Origin: Pseudarthrobacter sp. ATCC 49987
Lineage (GTDB): Bacteria > Actinomycetota > Actinomycetes > Actinomycetales > Micrococcaceae
Assembly (NCBI RefSeq): GCF_009928425.1
Contig: NZ_JAABNS010000001.1
Coordinates: 1,612,001-1,676,000, forward strand
Length of the DNA stretch: 64,000 bases
Direction of reading: 5' to 3'
Part shown: positions 17,841-26,965 of the stretch, in pieces
Layout of the letters: every line of letters starts with the position of its first letter
How positions within the stretch are numbered: the first letter of the stretch is position 1
Made by a program: the position numbers and the translations under genes
Notes under the pieces: model-generated
Seen by the model: the letters and a program-made list of their open reading frames with translations, nothing else
Database searches by the model: none
Told to the model about the DNA's origin: nothing

Positions 17841-19799
17841 GTGGGGCCGGACGTGGAGCGGACCAGTCGCTGGCAACGCTATATTGACGCTGCGGTCGGG
17901 CGGACTCCCGGGAACCATCCGGAAGCGGGGCTGCCGGGGGCAGGGCCGGGCCTCCGGCAGGCCACACGGCAGCGGCACCGCCGCCCGCGGTTCCCAGACC
18001 GGGTTGCGTCCTTCGCGGTCCTGGCGCGGTCCACCTCGGGCCGGGAACAAACCCCGCGCCGAACCGATGTGCGTTTGGTTCCCGCGGCCGTGTTGGTCTG
18101 GGCGACGGCCGCGGCGGGGCATCTCCTCCCACCGGTGGCGTGGGCGGCGCTCTGCGTCAGCTTCGCGGCGGGCGCCGGTATGCTCCTGCTGCGGGCGTCG
18201 TCTAAGGCCAGGGCGGAAGTGTTGGAGGGGCGGCGCGCGCGAAGCTTCCTCGCGACGCTGGCCGCGGCATTCCTTCTCGCCGCCGCAGCGGGCGGGCACG
18301 CCGCCGCGGACGCCGCCCTGGGGCGCGCGGGCGCTGTGTCGGACGCCGCCGCGGCGGAAACAGCCATCGCGGCGGACGTGGAGGTAACGGGGACGCCGCG
18401 GCCGCTCACGAAGCCGGGGAATTCCGGACTGGCGGACCGGTGGGCCGTGCCGGTCACACTGATCGACATGACCTTCGACGCGCGCCGGGTGCACACGCCG
18501 GCCAGGCTGCTGGTCCTGGGCGGGCCCGGCTGGGAGCACGCCATCCCCGGGCAACGGATCCGTACCACCGGCAAACTCAAGCCTTCCGGGCCGGGCCAGT
18601 CCGAAGCGGCGGTCCTGTCGGCAAGTTCGACCCCGCTCGCGGTCGGAACACCGGGCCCCTGGCAGCGCGGCCCGGCGGACCTCCGCAGCCGTTTCACCCA
18701 TGCCGCAGGACAACTCGACGGAGATGCCCGGGGACTCCTGCCGGGTATGGTCACCGGCGACACCAGCTCCCTGGATGCGGAGCTGGACACGGCCATGAAA
18801 TCCGTCGGGATGACCCACCTGACAGCAGTCAGCGGCGCCAACTGCAGCGTCATCCTGGGCGCTCTCCTGCTGGCTGCGCGCAGCCTGCGGCTCAACCGGG
18901 CGTTCACTTCGACCCTCTGCCTCGTTGGGCTCGGCCTGTTCGTCCTGATGGTTGGCCCGGACTCCAGCGTCCTGCGCGCCGCCGTGATGGGCGCCATTGG
19001 GCTCGCGGCCCTGGCCGGCGGCCGGCCCGGGCGGGGCTTGAGCCTCCTGTGCCTTGCCGTGACCGGACTCGTGCTGGCACAACCCGGGCTTGCCACCAGC
19101 TTCGGATTCCTGCTCTCCGTGCTTGCGACCCTCGGCATCGTGGTGACGGGCCGGCCGATCATGGCGTGGTTCCCGGCAGCGGTGCCGCGCTGGGTGGCCG
19201 CGGGAGTCGCGGTTCCGCTGTCCGCACAGGCTTTCTGCGGGCCGGTGATCGTCCTGCTGCAGCCGCAGTTCCCGGCCTATGCCCTGCCGGCCAACATCGC
19301 CGCCGCCATCCTTGTTGCCCCGGTCACGCTGCTGGGGACCGCGGCCGTGCCGCTGGTGCCGCTCGCCCCGGACCTCGCAGCCGTGCCGCTGGCCGTCGCT
19401 GCCGCCTTCACCAACGGGGTGGGAGGAACCGCCCGCTTTTTCGCCCGCCTGCCCGGCGCCGTCCTGCCATGGCCGGAAGGGGCATTTGGCGCTGCCACTA
19501 TGACACTCTTCTCCGCCTCCGCCCTGGCCGCCTGCTGGCTGGCCTTCCACCCGGACCGCACGGTCGGGCTGGCCCTCGCGGCGCATGAGCGGACGGTGGC
19601 CCTGCTCAACCGGATGCCGCCGCGCGGTGAGGTCCGGCGGGTACCGCCGGGAGGGCGCCGGCCCGGCTTGGTGCACCGCCCAGGCCGTGGCAGGCTTAGA
19701 GTCTGCACACAATCTTCCGGGAGGAAACCTCAGTGGCTGCTGCCCAGACCCCACGCGCCCGGCCCGCGGCATCGAACACCGCCACCTGGCGCGATGTGA
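17841..19799 (+). CDS. comEC: ComEC/Rec2 family competence membrane protein
   Basis: 652 residues with many hydrophobic helices. The N-terminal DUF4131-like part has a beta-rich extracellular section (about 170-290). The competence domain follows, with the signature GMTHLTAVSGANCSVILGA (about residues 330-348). ComEC forms the inner-membrane channel for transforming single-stranded DNA. The C-terminal metallo-beta-lactamase-like domain found in many ComEC proteins is absent: the protein ends soon after the last helices in an Arg/Pro-rich tail. The start is uncertain; GTG 17841 gives a long soluble extension and GTG 18069, just before the first helix, is an alternative. The last 67 bases overlap holA in another frame. 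Confidence 0.85.
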   Translation: MGPDVERTSRWQRYIDAAVGRTPGNHPEAGLPGAGPGLRQATRQRHRRPRFPDRVASFAVLARSTSGREQTPRRTDVRLVPAAVLVWATAAAGHLLPPVAWAALCVSFAAGAGMLLLRASSKARAEVLEGRRARSFLATLAAAFLLAAAAGGHAAADAALGRAGAVSDAAAAETAIAADVEVTGTPRPLTKPGNSGLADRWAVPVTLIDMTFDARRVHTPARLLVLGGPGWEHAIPGQRIRTTGKLKPSGPGQSEAAVLSASSTPLAVGTPGPWQRGPADLRSRFTHAAGQLDGDARGLLPGMVTGDTSSLDAELDTAMKSVGMTHLTAVSGANCSVILGALLLAARSLRLNRAFTSTLCLVGLGLFVLMVGPDSSVLRAAVMGAIGLAALAGGRPGRGLSLLCLAVTGLVLAQPGLATSFGFLLSVLATLGIVVTGRPIMAWFPAAVPRWVAAGVAVPLSAQAFCGPVIVLLQPQFPAYALPANIAAAILVAPVTLLGTAAVPLVPLAPDLAAVPLAVAAAFTNGVGGTARFFARLPGAVLPWPEGAFGAATMTLFSASALAACWLAFHPDRTVGLALAAHERTVALLNRMPPRGEVRRVPPGGRRPGLVHRPGRGRLRVCTQSSGRKPQWLLPRPHAPGPRHRTPPPGAM

Positions 19800-20746
19800 C
19801 CCCGGCCGCCGTCGTGCTGGTCGGCGGGCCGGAAGACTACCTGGGTTCCCGCGCCATGGACCGCATCCGGGCGCAGGTCCGCGCCGCAGCCCCCGACGTC
19901 GAAGTCACCCGGCTCAATGCCGGCAACTACGAGCCGGGCTCCCTTGCCATGAACGTCAGCCCGTCCCTCTTCGGCGAGCAGAAGCTCATTGAGGTGGAAG
20001 GGCTGGAGGGCATGAACGATGCCTTCCTGGCCGACGGACTGAAGTACCTCGCCCGGCCCGAGCCCGACGCCGTGCTGGTCCTCCGCCATAGCGGTGGCGT
20101 GCGCGGCAAGAAACTCCTGGACGCCATCAAAGCCGGCGGATGGCCTGTGGTCGACTGCCAGCCCCTGAAGAAGGACGCGGACAAGATCGCCTTCGTGACG
20201 AACGAGTTCAAGGCCGCGTCCCGGCGCATCGAACCCGACGCCGTGCACGCCCTGGTCAACGCCGTCGGCGCCCACCTGGCCGAATTGGCGGCCGCCTGCA
20301 GCCAACTGATCGCCGATGCCGCCACCGCGGTGGACTCCGCCATGGTGGACCGGTACTACGGCGGCCGGGTGGAAGCCACCGCCTTCAAAGTGGCGGACGC
20401 CGCGATGGCCGGGAACGCCCCGCTGGCTCTTTCCACCCTCCGCCACGCCCTCGATACGGGGGCGGACCCGGTTCCGCTTGTGGCCGCGCTGGCCTCGAAG
20501 CTCCGCACCCTGGCCAAGGTGGCCGGCGCCCAGGGATCATCGTCCCAGATTGCCAAGCAACTGGGCATGCAGCCCTGGCTGGTCGAGCAGGCGCAGCGGG
20601 AGGTCCGGCGCTGGACCCCTGAGGGTCTCGTCCGGTCCATCCAGGTGACCGCCGAGGCTGATGCCCAGGTCAAAGGCCTGTCCCGGGACCCGGTCTACGC
20701 CGTCGAACACGCCGTAACGGTGATTGCGACGTCGGTGCGCCGCTGA
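19733..20746 (+). CDS. holA: DNA polymerase III subunit delta
   Basis: A 337-residue clamp-loader delta subunit. The N-terminal half begins with the characteristic PAAVVLVGGPEDYLGSRA (about residues 25-41), and includes EGLEGMNDAFLADGL and LRHSGGVRGKKLLDAIK. The C-terminal helical collar domain carries QIAKQLGMQPWLVEQAQRE. It opens the beta sliding clamp as part of the tau/gamma-delta-delta' complex. The GTG start at 19733 has GGAGG eight bases upstream. It overlaps the end of comEC, a gene pair order frequent in actinobacteria. A terminator hairpin follows 76 bases after the stop. Confidence 0.93.
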   Translation: MAAAQTPRARPAASNTATWRDVTPAAVVLVGGPEDYLGSRAMDRIRAQVRAAAPDVEVTRLNAGNYEPGSLAMNVSPSLFGEQKLIEVEGLEGMNDAFLADGLKYLARPEPDAVLVLRHSGGVRGKKLLDAIKAGGWPVVDCQPLKKDADKIAFVTNEFKAASRRIEPDAVHALVNAVGAHLAELAAACSQLIADAATAVDSAMVDRYYGGRVEATAFKVADAAMAGNAPLALSTLRHALDTGADPVPLVAALASKLRTLAKVAGAQGSSSQIAKQLGMQPWLVEQAQREVRRWTPEGLVRSIQVTAEADAQVKGLSRDPVYAVEHAVTVIATSVRR

Positions 20747-20822
20747 CGCTGGTCCTGCAGCGCCGGTTCCGGTGCCTCGCCTGGCGGGCGCCGCTGCATG
20801 CCAGTTTGCGGCTTAACTGGAA

Positions 20823-20850
20823 GTGGCCGGCACCCGAGGGTGCCGGCCAC
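20823..20850. terminator. Bidirectional terminator between holA and rpsT
   Basis: GTGGCCGGCACC pairs perfectly with GGTGCCGGCCAC around a CGAG tetraloop, between two convergent stop codons. On the minus strand it is followed by TTCCAGTT. Confidence 0.8.
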
Positions 20851-20879
20851 AATCATCAGTTCAAGTGAACTGGAAAGCT

Positions 20880-21140
20880 TTAGAGCGCGTTGACCTTCTT
20901 GGAGATGGCCGACTTGCGGTTTGCGGCGTTGTTCTTGTGGAGAACGCCCTTGCTGACAGCCTTGTCCAGCTTGCGGCTGGCAGAAAGCAGTGCGGCAGCC
21001 GCAGCATCCTTGTCGGTGGACTCAACGGCGGTGTTGACGGCGCGGATGGCCGTCTTCAGCTCGGACTTGACTGCGTTGTTGCGCAGGCGAGCCTTCTCGT
21101 TGGTGAGGATGCGCTTCTTCTGGGACTTGATATTAGCCAC
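20880..21140 (-). CDS. rpsT: 30S ribosomal protein S20
   Basis: 86 residues, very basic, helical: [20 protein letters not shown], then the [15 protein letters not shown] region and [20 protein letters not shown] near the end, all classic S20. It binds the 5' domain of 16S rRNA. It starts with GTG 21140, preceded by GAGAG about seven bases upstream. It stands alone on the minus strand with its own terminator. A partial DasR-like sequence (TGGTCTAGAGG at 21170) lies about 30 bases before the start; only one half matches. Confidence 0.97.
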   Translation of the reverse strand: MANIKSQKKRILTNEKARLRNNAVKSELKTAIRAVNTAVESTDKDAAAAALLSASRKLDKAVSKGVLHKNNAANRKSAISKKVNAL

Positions 21141-21314
21141 GTGTGAACTCTCTTTTTCAATGCGGAAAATGGTCTAGAGGGCTTTCAGATTGGCCATTGA
21201 CTGAGCGGCGTGGGGATACCTATGGCGACCAACCATCTGTGGCCGTCGACCTGCACGGACACACAGCTGTCAATAGTAGCAGAGACGCCGGCAGGGTGGC
21301 GATTGAGCCGCCGG

Positions 21315-21869
21315 TCAGCGCCACCCGTGGCGTGTCTGCAGGGCGGCGGCGACGACGCTGAAGCTTCCGGCGTCGAGGATGGCGCCCTCGCGCCGGACGT
21401 CCTGCGGGTTGATCTGCAGGATGCGGTCCAGTTTCGCTTCACTGGGGCGCCATTGCCGGTCCCAGGGGCCGGTGCCGATGTCAACGTAGTCGTCTGCCCG
21501 GCGCGGGTCGCCGTCGTGGTCCTTGCTGGTCAGCATGAGGCCCAGCAGAAAGCGGCCGCTGGTGCCCACGAGCAGCACCGGGCGGTCTTTGCCCCGTGAG
21601 TGGTCCTCTTCATACGGCACCCAGGTCCAGACGACTTCGCCCGGTTCGGGTCGGCCGTTGGGGGACGGGGCGTAGCTGACTTTTGCTGTTCCGCGGAAGT
21701 CTCCGGGGTAGCTGCCGTTCAGGCCGGCGGCGGGGCGTTGCCCGGACTTCGCTGTTGTGCCGGCCGGCCGGGCCCGGCCGGAGCTGCCGGGTGCGGAGCC
21801 GGTGCGCCCCTCCAGGAAGCGCAGAGTACTGCGGACTGCATTGCCGATCGAGCGTAAGTTCCAAGCCAT
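21315..21869 (-). CDS. PemK/MazF-like protein without an adjacent antitoxin
   Basis: 184 residues from the start chosen here. After a basic, low-complexity N-terminus (about 1-65), the C-terminal domain has the PemK-like features PGEVVWTWVPYEE, KDRPVLLVG and a strand-rich remainder, LGLMLTSKDHDGDPRRADDY. In toxin families this fold cuts mRNA. No antitoxin frame is visible on either side: rpsT and lepA flank it, both essential-type housekeeping genes, so it may be a diverged RNA-binding or RNase protein rather than a selfish module. The start at 21869 is supported by a TATGGT -10 box (21876-21881, minus strand) exactly six bases before the ATG, indicating a leaderless message. Confidence 0.75.
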   Translation of the reverse strand: MAWNLRSIGNAVRSTLRFLEGRTGSAPGSSGRARPAGTTAKSGQRPAAGLNGSYPGDFRGTAKVSYAPSPNGRPEPGEVVWTWVPYEEDHSRGKDRPVLLVGTSGRFLLGLMLTSKDHDGDPRRADDYVDIGTGPWDRQWRPSEAKLDRILQINPQDVRREGAILDAGSFSVVAAALQTRHGWR

Positions 21870-22121
21870 GGGGAAACCATACCGGCACCCCGCCCAGGCA
21901 GGCAGCGGGCCGCAGCAGGGCAGCGGCCGAGGGGGCCGCGCTTCCCGGCGTGCCTCGAGGGTGGGAATTGTCGCGGCAATTCGGTGCAGCCATTGAAGGC
22001 GGGGATGCACTTCCACGGGTCCGGACGTGGGAGACTATAGGTTCAGCTATGCGGCACGTCGCAGGATGGGAAACCAGCCACAGCGATGGTCCGTGGAAAA
22101 AGCCAACAGTAAGGACCCTGC

Positions 22122-23975
22122 GTGTCTCCCATGGCCCGCACCGCCCCGGTGCCCGCCGCAACAGATCCGGCCATCATCCGGAACTTCTGCATCATTGCGC
22201 ACATTGACCACGGCAAATCCACACTGGCCGACCGGATGCTCCAGTACACCGGCGTTGTCCAGTCCCGTGACATGAAGGCCCAGTACCTGGACCGCATGGA
22301 CATTGAGCGCGAACGCGGCATCACCATCAAGTCCCAGGCAGTCCGTATGCCCTGGGAGCTCGACGGCATCAGCTACGCGCTGAACATGATCGACACTCCC
22401 GGACACGTCGACTTCACCTACGAGGTCTCCCGCTCGCTCGCGGCCTGCGAAGGCGCGGTGCTGCTCGTGGACGCGGCCCAGGGCATCGAGGCGCAGACCC
22501 TCGCCAACCTCTACCTGGCGATGGAAAACAACCTCACGATCATTCCGGTCCTGAATAAAATCGACCTCCCGGCCGCCCAGCCCGAAAAGTACGCCGCGGA
22601 ACTCGCCAACCTGATCGGCGGCGACCCCGACGACGTGCTCCGCGTCTCCGGCAAGACCGGCATGGGCGTCGAGGTTCTGCTGGACAAGATCGTCCGCGAC
22701 CTGCCGGCCCCCGTGGGCGACCCCAACGCGCCCGCCCGGGCCATGATCTTCGACTCCGTCTACGACACCTACCGCGGTGTGGTCACCTACGTCCGCGTGG
22801 TCGACGGCATGCTGCACCCCCGCGAACGCATCCAGATGATGTCCACCCGTGCCACGCACGAACTCCTCGAGATCGGTGTCAGCTCCCCGGAGCCCACCCC
22901 CTCCAAGGGCCTCGGCGTCGGCGAAGTGGGCTACCTCATCACCGGTGTCAAGGACGTCCGCCTGTCCAAGGTGGGCGACACCGTCACCAACCTGGCCAAG
23001 CCCGCCACGGAATCCCTCCCCGGCTATGCCGATGCCAAGCCGATGGTGTTCTCCGGCCTGTATCCCCTGGACGGCACGGACTATCCGGTGCTCCGCGATG
23101 CACTCGAGAAACTGATGCTCAACGACGCTGCGCTGGTCTATGAGCCCGAGACGTCCGCGGCGCTGGGCTTCGGCTTCCGGGTCGGATTCCTGGGCCTGCT
23201 GCACCTGGAAATCACCCGTGAGCGGCTCGAACGCGAATACAACCTGGACCTGATCTCCACCGCCCCGAACGTGGAATACGAGGTGACGCTGGAGGACAAG
23301 AAGGTCGTCCACGTCACGAACCCCAGCGAATACCCAAGCGGCAAAATCGCTGAGGTCCGCGAGCCGATGGTCTCCGCCACCATCCTTGCGCCGAACGAGT
23401 TTGTCGGCGCCATCATGGAGCTGTGCCAAAGCCGGCGCGGCGTCATGGGCGGCATGGACTATCTCTCGGAGGACCGGGTGGAAATCCGGTACCGCCTGCC
23501 GCTGGCCGAAATCGTCTTCGACTTCTTCGACATCCTCAAATCCAAGACCCGCGGCTACGGCTCGCTGGACTGGAAGGCCGACGGCGAGCAGGTGGCCGAC
23601 CTGGTCAAGGTGGACATCATGCTCCAGGGCGAGCAGGTGGATGCCTTCTCTGCCATCACCCACCGGGACAAGGCCTACGCCTACGGTGTGATGATGACGG
23701 GCAAGCTGCGCGAACTGATTCCCCGCCAGCAGTTCGAGGTCCCCATCCAGGCGGCCATCGGCTCCCGGATCATCGCCCGCGAGAGCATCCGGGCCATCCG
23801 CAAGGATGTCCTGGCCAAGTGCTACGGCGGTGACATCACCCGGAAGCGCAAACTGCTGGAGAAGCAGAAGGAAGGCAAGAAGCGCATGAAGATGGTGGGA
23901 CGCGTCGAGGTCCCGCAGGAAGCCTTCATCGCCGCCCTCACCACGGACGAATCCAAGGACAAGGCCAAGAAGTAA
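22122..23975 (+). CDS. lepA: Elongation factor 4 (LepA), ribosomal back-translocase GTPase
   Basis: 617 residues, standard for LepA. GTPase motifs are all present: G1 AHIDHGKST (about 26-34), switch I with [15 protein letters not shown]3 DTPGHVDF, G4 NKID. Domain II, the EF-G-like domains III and V, and the LepA-specific C-terminal domain ([20 protein letters not shown], then ending in Lys-rich sequence) follow. It acts on stalled or mistranslocated ribosomes. GTG 22122 was chosen over ATG 22131 because AAGGA lies six bases upstream of it. The upstream 250 bases separate it from the divergent PemK-like gene and hold a TATAGG element near 22036. Confidence 0.97.
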   Translation: MSPMARTAPVPAATDPAIIRNFCIIAHIDHGKSTLADRMLQYTGVVQSRDMKAQYLDRMDIERERGITIKSQAVRMPWELDGISYALNMIDTPGHVDFTYEVSRSLAACEGAVLLVDAAQGIEAQTLANLYLAMENNLTIIPVLNKIDLPAAQPEKYAAELANLIGGDPDDVLRVSGKTGMGVEVLLDKIVRDLPAPVGDPNAPARAMIFDSVYDTYRGVVTYVRVVDGMLHPRERIQMMSTRATHELLEIGVSSPEPTPSKGLGVGEVGYLITGVKDVRLSKVGDTVTNLAKPATESLPGYADAKPMVFSGLYPLDGTDYPVLRDALEKLMLNDAALVYEPETSAALGFGFRVGFLGLLHLEITRERLEREYNLDLISTAPNVEYEVTLEDKKVVHVTNPSEYPSGKIAEVREPMVSATILAPNEFVGAIMELCQSRRGVMGGMDYLSEDRVEIRYRLPLAEIVFDFFDILKSKTRGYGSLDWKADGEQVADLVKVDIMLQGEQVDAFSAITHRDKAYAYGVMMTGKLRELIPRQQFEVPIQAAIGSRIIARESIRAIRKDVLAKCYGGDITRKRKLLEKQKEGKKRMKMVGRVEVPQEAFIAALTTDESKDKAKK

Positions 23976-24020
23976 CGGTGCCGGAAATGACTGTTGCTGT
24001 TCTCCAGGCGGGCCCGGCCG

Positions 24021-25259
24021 GTGCCTAGCGCCCTGCCGCTGGGCGACCCGGCGCCGCCGGACGGACTGCTGCCCGGCCAGGCGCTGGAGGGCGCCGCGGC
24101 CCGCGCCTTTGGGCTGTACGTGCATATCCCGTTCTGTGCCGTGCGCTGCGGCTACTGCGATTTCAACACCTACACCGCCACGGAGCTTGGCGGCGGGGCC
24201 TCGCAGGACGCCTACGCCGGCACCGCCATCGCCGAAGTAGGCTTCGCAGCGGCGGTCCTGACGAACAGCGGCCTGCCGGCACGCCCGCTCAGCACGGTCT
24301 TTTTCGGCGGCGGAACACCCACTCTGCTCCCGGCTGAGGACCTGGCCCGCATTCTCACCACCGCCATCGGAGCGTGGGGCCTCGAGCCGGGCGCCGAGGT
24401 CACCACGGAGGCGAACCCGGACTCGGTCACGCCCGAATCCCTGCAGCTGCTCGCCGACGCCGGTTTCACCAGGGTGTCCTTCGGCATGCAGTCGGCGGTG
24501 CCGCATGTCCTCAAGGTGCTGGACCGCACCCACACCCCCAGCCGGGTGCCCCAGGCCGTCGGGTGGGCCAGGGAGGCCGGCCTCGACGTCAGCCTCGACC
24601 TGATCTACGGAACGCCGGGGGAGTCGCTGGCGGACTGGCGCTACTCGCTGGAGACTGCCCTGTCGTACCAACCAGACCACATCAGCGCCTATGCGCTGAT
24701 CGTCGAGGAAGGCACCAAGCTTGCCGCGCAGATCCGCCGCGGCGAGGTGCCGGGAATCGACGACGACGACCACGCGGCCAAATACGAACTCGCCGACGGA
24801 CTCATCTCCGCCGCGGGGCTGTCCTGGTACGAGGTCAGCAACTGGTCCCGCAGCCCGGAGCAGGCCTGCCGCCACAACCTCGCCTACTGGCGGGGCGACG
24901 ACTGGTGGGGGATCGGCCCCGGCGCCCACTCCCACGTGGGCGGCGTGCGCTGGTGGAACGTCAAGCACCCCACCGCCTATGCCAACCGCCTGGGTTCCGG
25001 GCTCTCGCCTGCCGCCGGCCGGGAGACCCTTGACTCCGGGACCCGGAACGTCGAGCGCGTCATGCTCGAAGCCCGGCTGAACTCGGGGCTGGAAATAGCC
25101 AGCCTGGGCGGACTGGGGGACACCGGACGGCACGCCGTCGCCGGACTCATCGCGGACGGCCTCGTTGACCCCGTGGCGGCCTTCCGCGGCACCCTCGTCC
25201 TGACGCTCAAGGGCCGGCTGCTCGCGGACGCCGTGGTCCGCAGGATCCTGCCGGACTGA
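24021..25259 (+). CDS. hemW: Radical SAM heme chaperone HemW
   Basis: About 412 residues. The radical SAM cluster motif is CAVRCGYC (C-x3-C-x2-C, HIPFCAVRCGYCDF), preceded by the YVHIPF strand typical of HemN/HemW. Further family signatures are VFFGGGTPTLL, TTEANPDSVTPESL, GMQSAVPHVLKVLDR and SLDLIYGTPGESLADW. The C-x3-C-x2-C form followed by Asp-Phe rather than HemN's extra Cys favours HemW, which inserts heme into proteins, over coproporphyrinogen dehydrogenase. The gene follows lepA directly, an order common in many bacteria. GTG 24021 was chosen as start; TTG 23994 is an in-frame alternative adding nine residues. Confidence 0.92.
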   Translation: MPSALPLGDPAPPDGLLPGQALEGAAARAFGLYVHIPFCAVRCGYCDFNTYTATELGGGASQDAYAGTAIAEVGFAAAVLTNSGLPARPLSTVFFGGGTPTLLPAEDLARILTTAIGAWGLEPGAEVTTEANPDSVTPESLQLLADAGFTRVSFGMQSAVPHVLKVLDRTHTPSRVPQAVGWAREAGLDVSLDLIYGTPGESLADWRYSLETALSYQPDHISAYALIVEEGTKLAAQIRRGEVPGIDDDDHAAKYELADGLISAAGLSWYEVSNWSRSPEQACRHNLAYWRGDDWWGIGPGAHSHVGGVRWWNVKHPTAYANRLGSGLSPAAGRETLDSGTRNVERVMLEARLNSGLEIASLGGLGDTGRHAVAGLIADGLVDPVAAFRGTLVLTLKGRLLADAVVRRILPD

Positions 25260-25296
25260 CCCCGCCTGCCGGACTGACGTGACCCGGCCCCGGCAG

Positions 25297-25319
25297 GGCA
25301 GCTCAGGGCAGGAGCTGCC
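25297..25319. terminator. Hairpin between hemW and the DUF4870 gene
   Basis: GGCAGCTC pairs with GAGCTGCC around a seven-base loop in the short convergent gap. No strong U-tract is present on either side. Confidence 0.4.
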
Positions 25320-25322
25320 GCG

Positions 25323-25742
25323 CTACTTGATCCAGCGGAGGTTGAACTCGTAGCGGTGCGGCTGGCCGCGGTTGACGTGGATGCCGGCCGCGACCGAGAA
25401 GCACGTCACGGCAATCCAGATGACCGTGGCTAGAACGGCGAAGATGTTGCCCACCACTGGCACGAAGACCAGCAGGTTGCACAGCACGGCAGCAACCGTG
25501 GGGGGCAGCGTGAAGTTGAGGGCTTCCTTGGACTCCTGCGCCGTGAACGGGCCGCGGTCCTTGAAGATCAGGTAAATCAGCAGCGAGGGAACACAGCCCA
25601 GGATGCCGCCGAAGTGGGCCAGCGTGGCCCACTGCCGGTCCTCGTTCGCCGTGAGCGGCAGCGCATTTGCGGGAACGCCATGGTACGGGGGCTGGCCATG
25701 GCCGGCCTGGTTGCCGTTGTGTTCGCGTGCGTCATCTGCCAC
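25323..25742 (-). CDS. DUF4870 (Tic20-like) small membrane protein
   Basis: 139 residues. A polar, Asn/His-rich start (VADDAREHNGNQ) is followed by the DUF4870 region: EDRQWATLAHFGGILGCVPS, a first helix, then KDRGPFTAQESKEALNF and two further helices, ending HRYEFNLRWIK. Family members are three- or four-helix membrane proteins of unknown function. GTG 25742 is the likely start, with AAGGA seven bases upstream. The gene is transcribed towards hemW and appears to be alone; the DUF3097 gene lies 145 bases upstream on the same strand. Confidence 0.88.
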   Translation of the reverse strand: MADDAREHNGNQAGHGQPPYHGVPANALPLTANEDRQWATLAHFGGILGCVPSLLIYLIFKDRGPFTAQESKEALNFTLPPTVAAVLCNLLVFVPVVGNIFAVLATVIWIAVTCFSVAAGIHVNRGQPHRYEFNLRWIK

Positions 25743-25886
25743 GGTGTCGTCCTTCGGATTGCGGGTGGTGCGTTGGTGACTGCAGGTGCCAGGGCTGCGC
25801 CGGGAGCGCAGCCGCCGTACCAAGAATACTTGCTCGGGCGCGGAATCACGGATCGGCCCGCTGGCGCGGACGCCCGGCAACCCCGG

Positions 25887-26735
25887 TCAGGGAACGGTGA
25901 GGAAGTCGATGACCTCTTCCACCCGGCCCAGCAGGGAGGGCTCAAGATCGGCATAGTTGCGGACCGCGCCGAGAAGCTTCTGCCAGCCCAGGCCGATGTC
26001 CTCCTTGGTGCTGTGCGGCCAGCCGAAGGCCGTCAGGATCCCGGTCTTCCAGTCCACGCCGCGGGGGATCACCGGCCACTTCTCGATTCCGAGGACGGCG
26101 GGCCGGATCGCCTGCCAGACGTCCACGTAGGGGTGGCCGACGATCAGGACGTTCCCGGCCGCGCCGGGGTAGGCCATCACAGCCGCGGCGATCCTGGATT
26201 CCTTGGAGTCGGGCACCAGGTGGTCCACCAGCACGCCCAGCCGGCGCCCGGGTCCGGGCCGGAAAGCCGCCACCGCGCCGGCGAGGTCGTCAATGCCGTG
26301 CAGAGGCTCGACGACGATGCCCTCCACCCGGAGGTCGTCACCCCAGACCTTCTCGACGAGTTCGGCGTCGTGCTTTCCTTCCACCCAGATCCGGCTCGCT
26401 TTGGCGACCTGGGCGCGCTGGCCCTCCACCCGGACGGAGCCGGACGCTGTTCTGGTGCCAGCGGCGGCTGCGGCGGACCGGGGCGCCGGCGGCAAGAGCC
26501 GGATCGGCTGGCCCTCCAGCAGGAAGCCGAAACCGAGGCGGAAGGACCGGGACTTGCCGCGGCGGTCTTCAAGGGCCACCACATGCATCCCGCCGGACTT
26601 CTCCACGCGGGTGACGGCACCCACCCAACCGGACTGCACATCTTCGAGCACCATTCCGCGCTCCACGGGCACTTCAGGCAGCTGGGCCTTGGCGGGGGCG
26701 GACAGGTCCTGGGGGCCCCAGTTCTGGTACGACAT
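25887..26735 (-). CDS. DUF3097 family protein
   Basis: 282 residues of the actinobacterial DUF3097 family. Visible features are QNWGPQDLS near the start, VPVERGMVLEDVQSGWVGAV, an internal RIWVEGKHDAELVEKVWGDDLRVEG segment that looks like a Toprim-type fold (Glu after the strand, DHLVPDSKESR later), and the end DLEPSLLGRVEEVIDFLTVP. A nucleic-acid-related role is suggested only by that Toprim likeness. ATG 26735 and GTG 26744 are both possible starts; neither has a good ribosome site. The gene is divergent from hrcA. Confidence 0.85.
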   Translation of the reverse strand: MSYQNWGPQDLSAPAKAQLPEVPVERGMVLEDVQSGWVGAVTRVEKSGGMHVVALEDRRGKSRSFRLGFGFLLEGQPIRLLPPAPRSAAAAAGTRTASGSVRVEGQRAQVAKASRIWVEGKHDAELVEKVWGDDLRVEGIVVEPLHGIDDLAGAVAAFRPGPGRRLGVLVDHLVPDSKESRIAAAVMAYPGAAGNVLIVGHPYVDVWQAIRPAVLGIEKWPVIPRGVDWKTGILTAFGWPHSTKEDIGLGWQKLLGAVRNYADLEPSLLGRVEEVIDFLTVP

Positions 26736-26846
26736 CGGATACACACTGCTTTGCGCTCGGTTTGCTGCTGCGGGCTGTGCCCCAAAACACGCGCCCCGGG
26801 AGGAACGCCCGGAGCGAACTCAATGCTAACAAAGCGGCGACTCATA

Positions 26847-26852
26847 TTAGAC
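26847..26852 (+). promoter_or_regulatory. -10 box of the hrcA-dnaJ unit
   Basis: TAGACT, the common actinobacterial form of the -10 box, ends four bases before the CIRCE operator, so the transcription start should fall inside the operator. A good -35 was not identified. Confidence 0.5.
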
Positions 26853-26855
26853 TGG

Positions 26856-26882
26856 TTAGCACTTAGGCATGTCGAGTGCTAA
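26856..26882. promoter_or_regulatory. CIRCE operator (HrcA binding site)
   Basis: TTAGCACTT, nine bases, GAGTGCTAA. This matches the CIRCE consensus (TTAGCACTC-N9-GAGTGCTAA) at 17 of 18 arm positions. It lies about 85 bases upstream of hrcA, in the divergent space with the DUF3097 gene, and implies heat-shock autoregulation of hrcA and dnaJ. Confidence 0.95.
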
Positions 26883-26965
26883 CCGCTGCGTGTCCGGACA
26901 CTGCGTGTCCGGAGCGGCTGGCGGGCGGCGGCACCGGATGCGGGACAGTCGATAGGAGGTGGAGC

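Noticed and set aside
16992..19772. A 926-codon minus-strand frame opposite comEA and comEC
   Set aside because: It crosses two real genes and their gap, and reads as Arg/Gly/Pro-rich sequence without domains.
21169..21182. TGGTCTAGAGG upstream of rpsT as a second DasR site
   Set aside because: Only the left half and centre match; the right arm (GACCA) is missing, and there is no functional link to amino sugars.
22047..25133. A 1028-codon minus-strand open frame opposite lepA and hemW
   Set aside because: Shadow of two strongly recognisable plus-strand genes; low-complexity composition and no motif.
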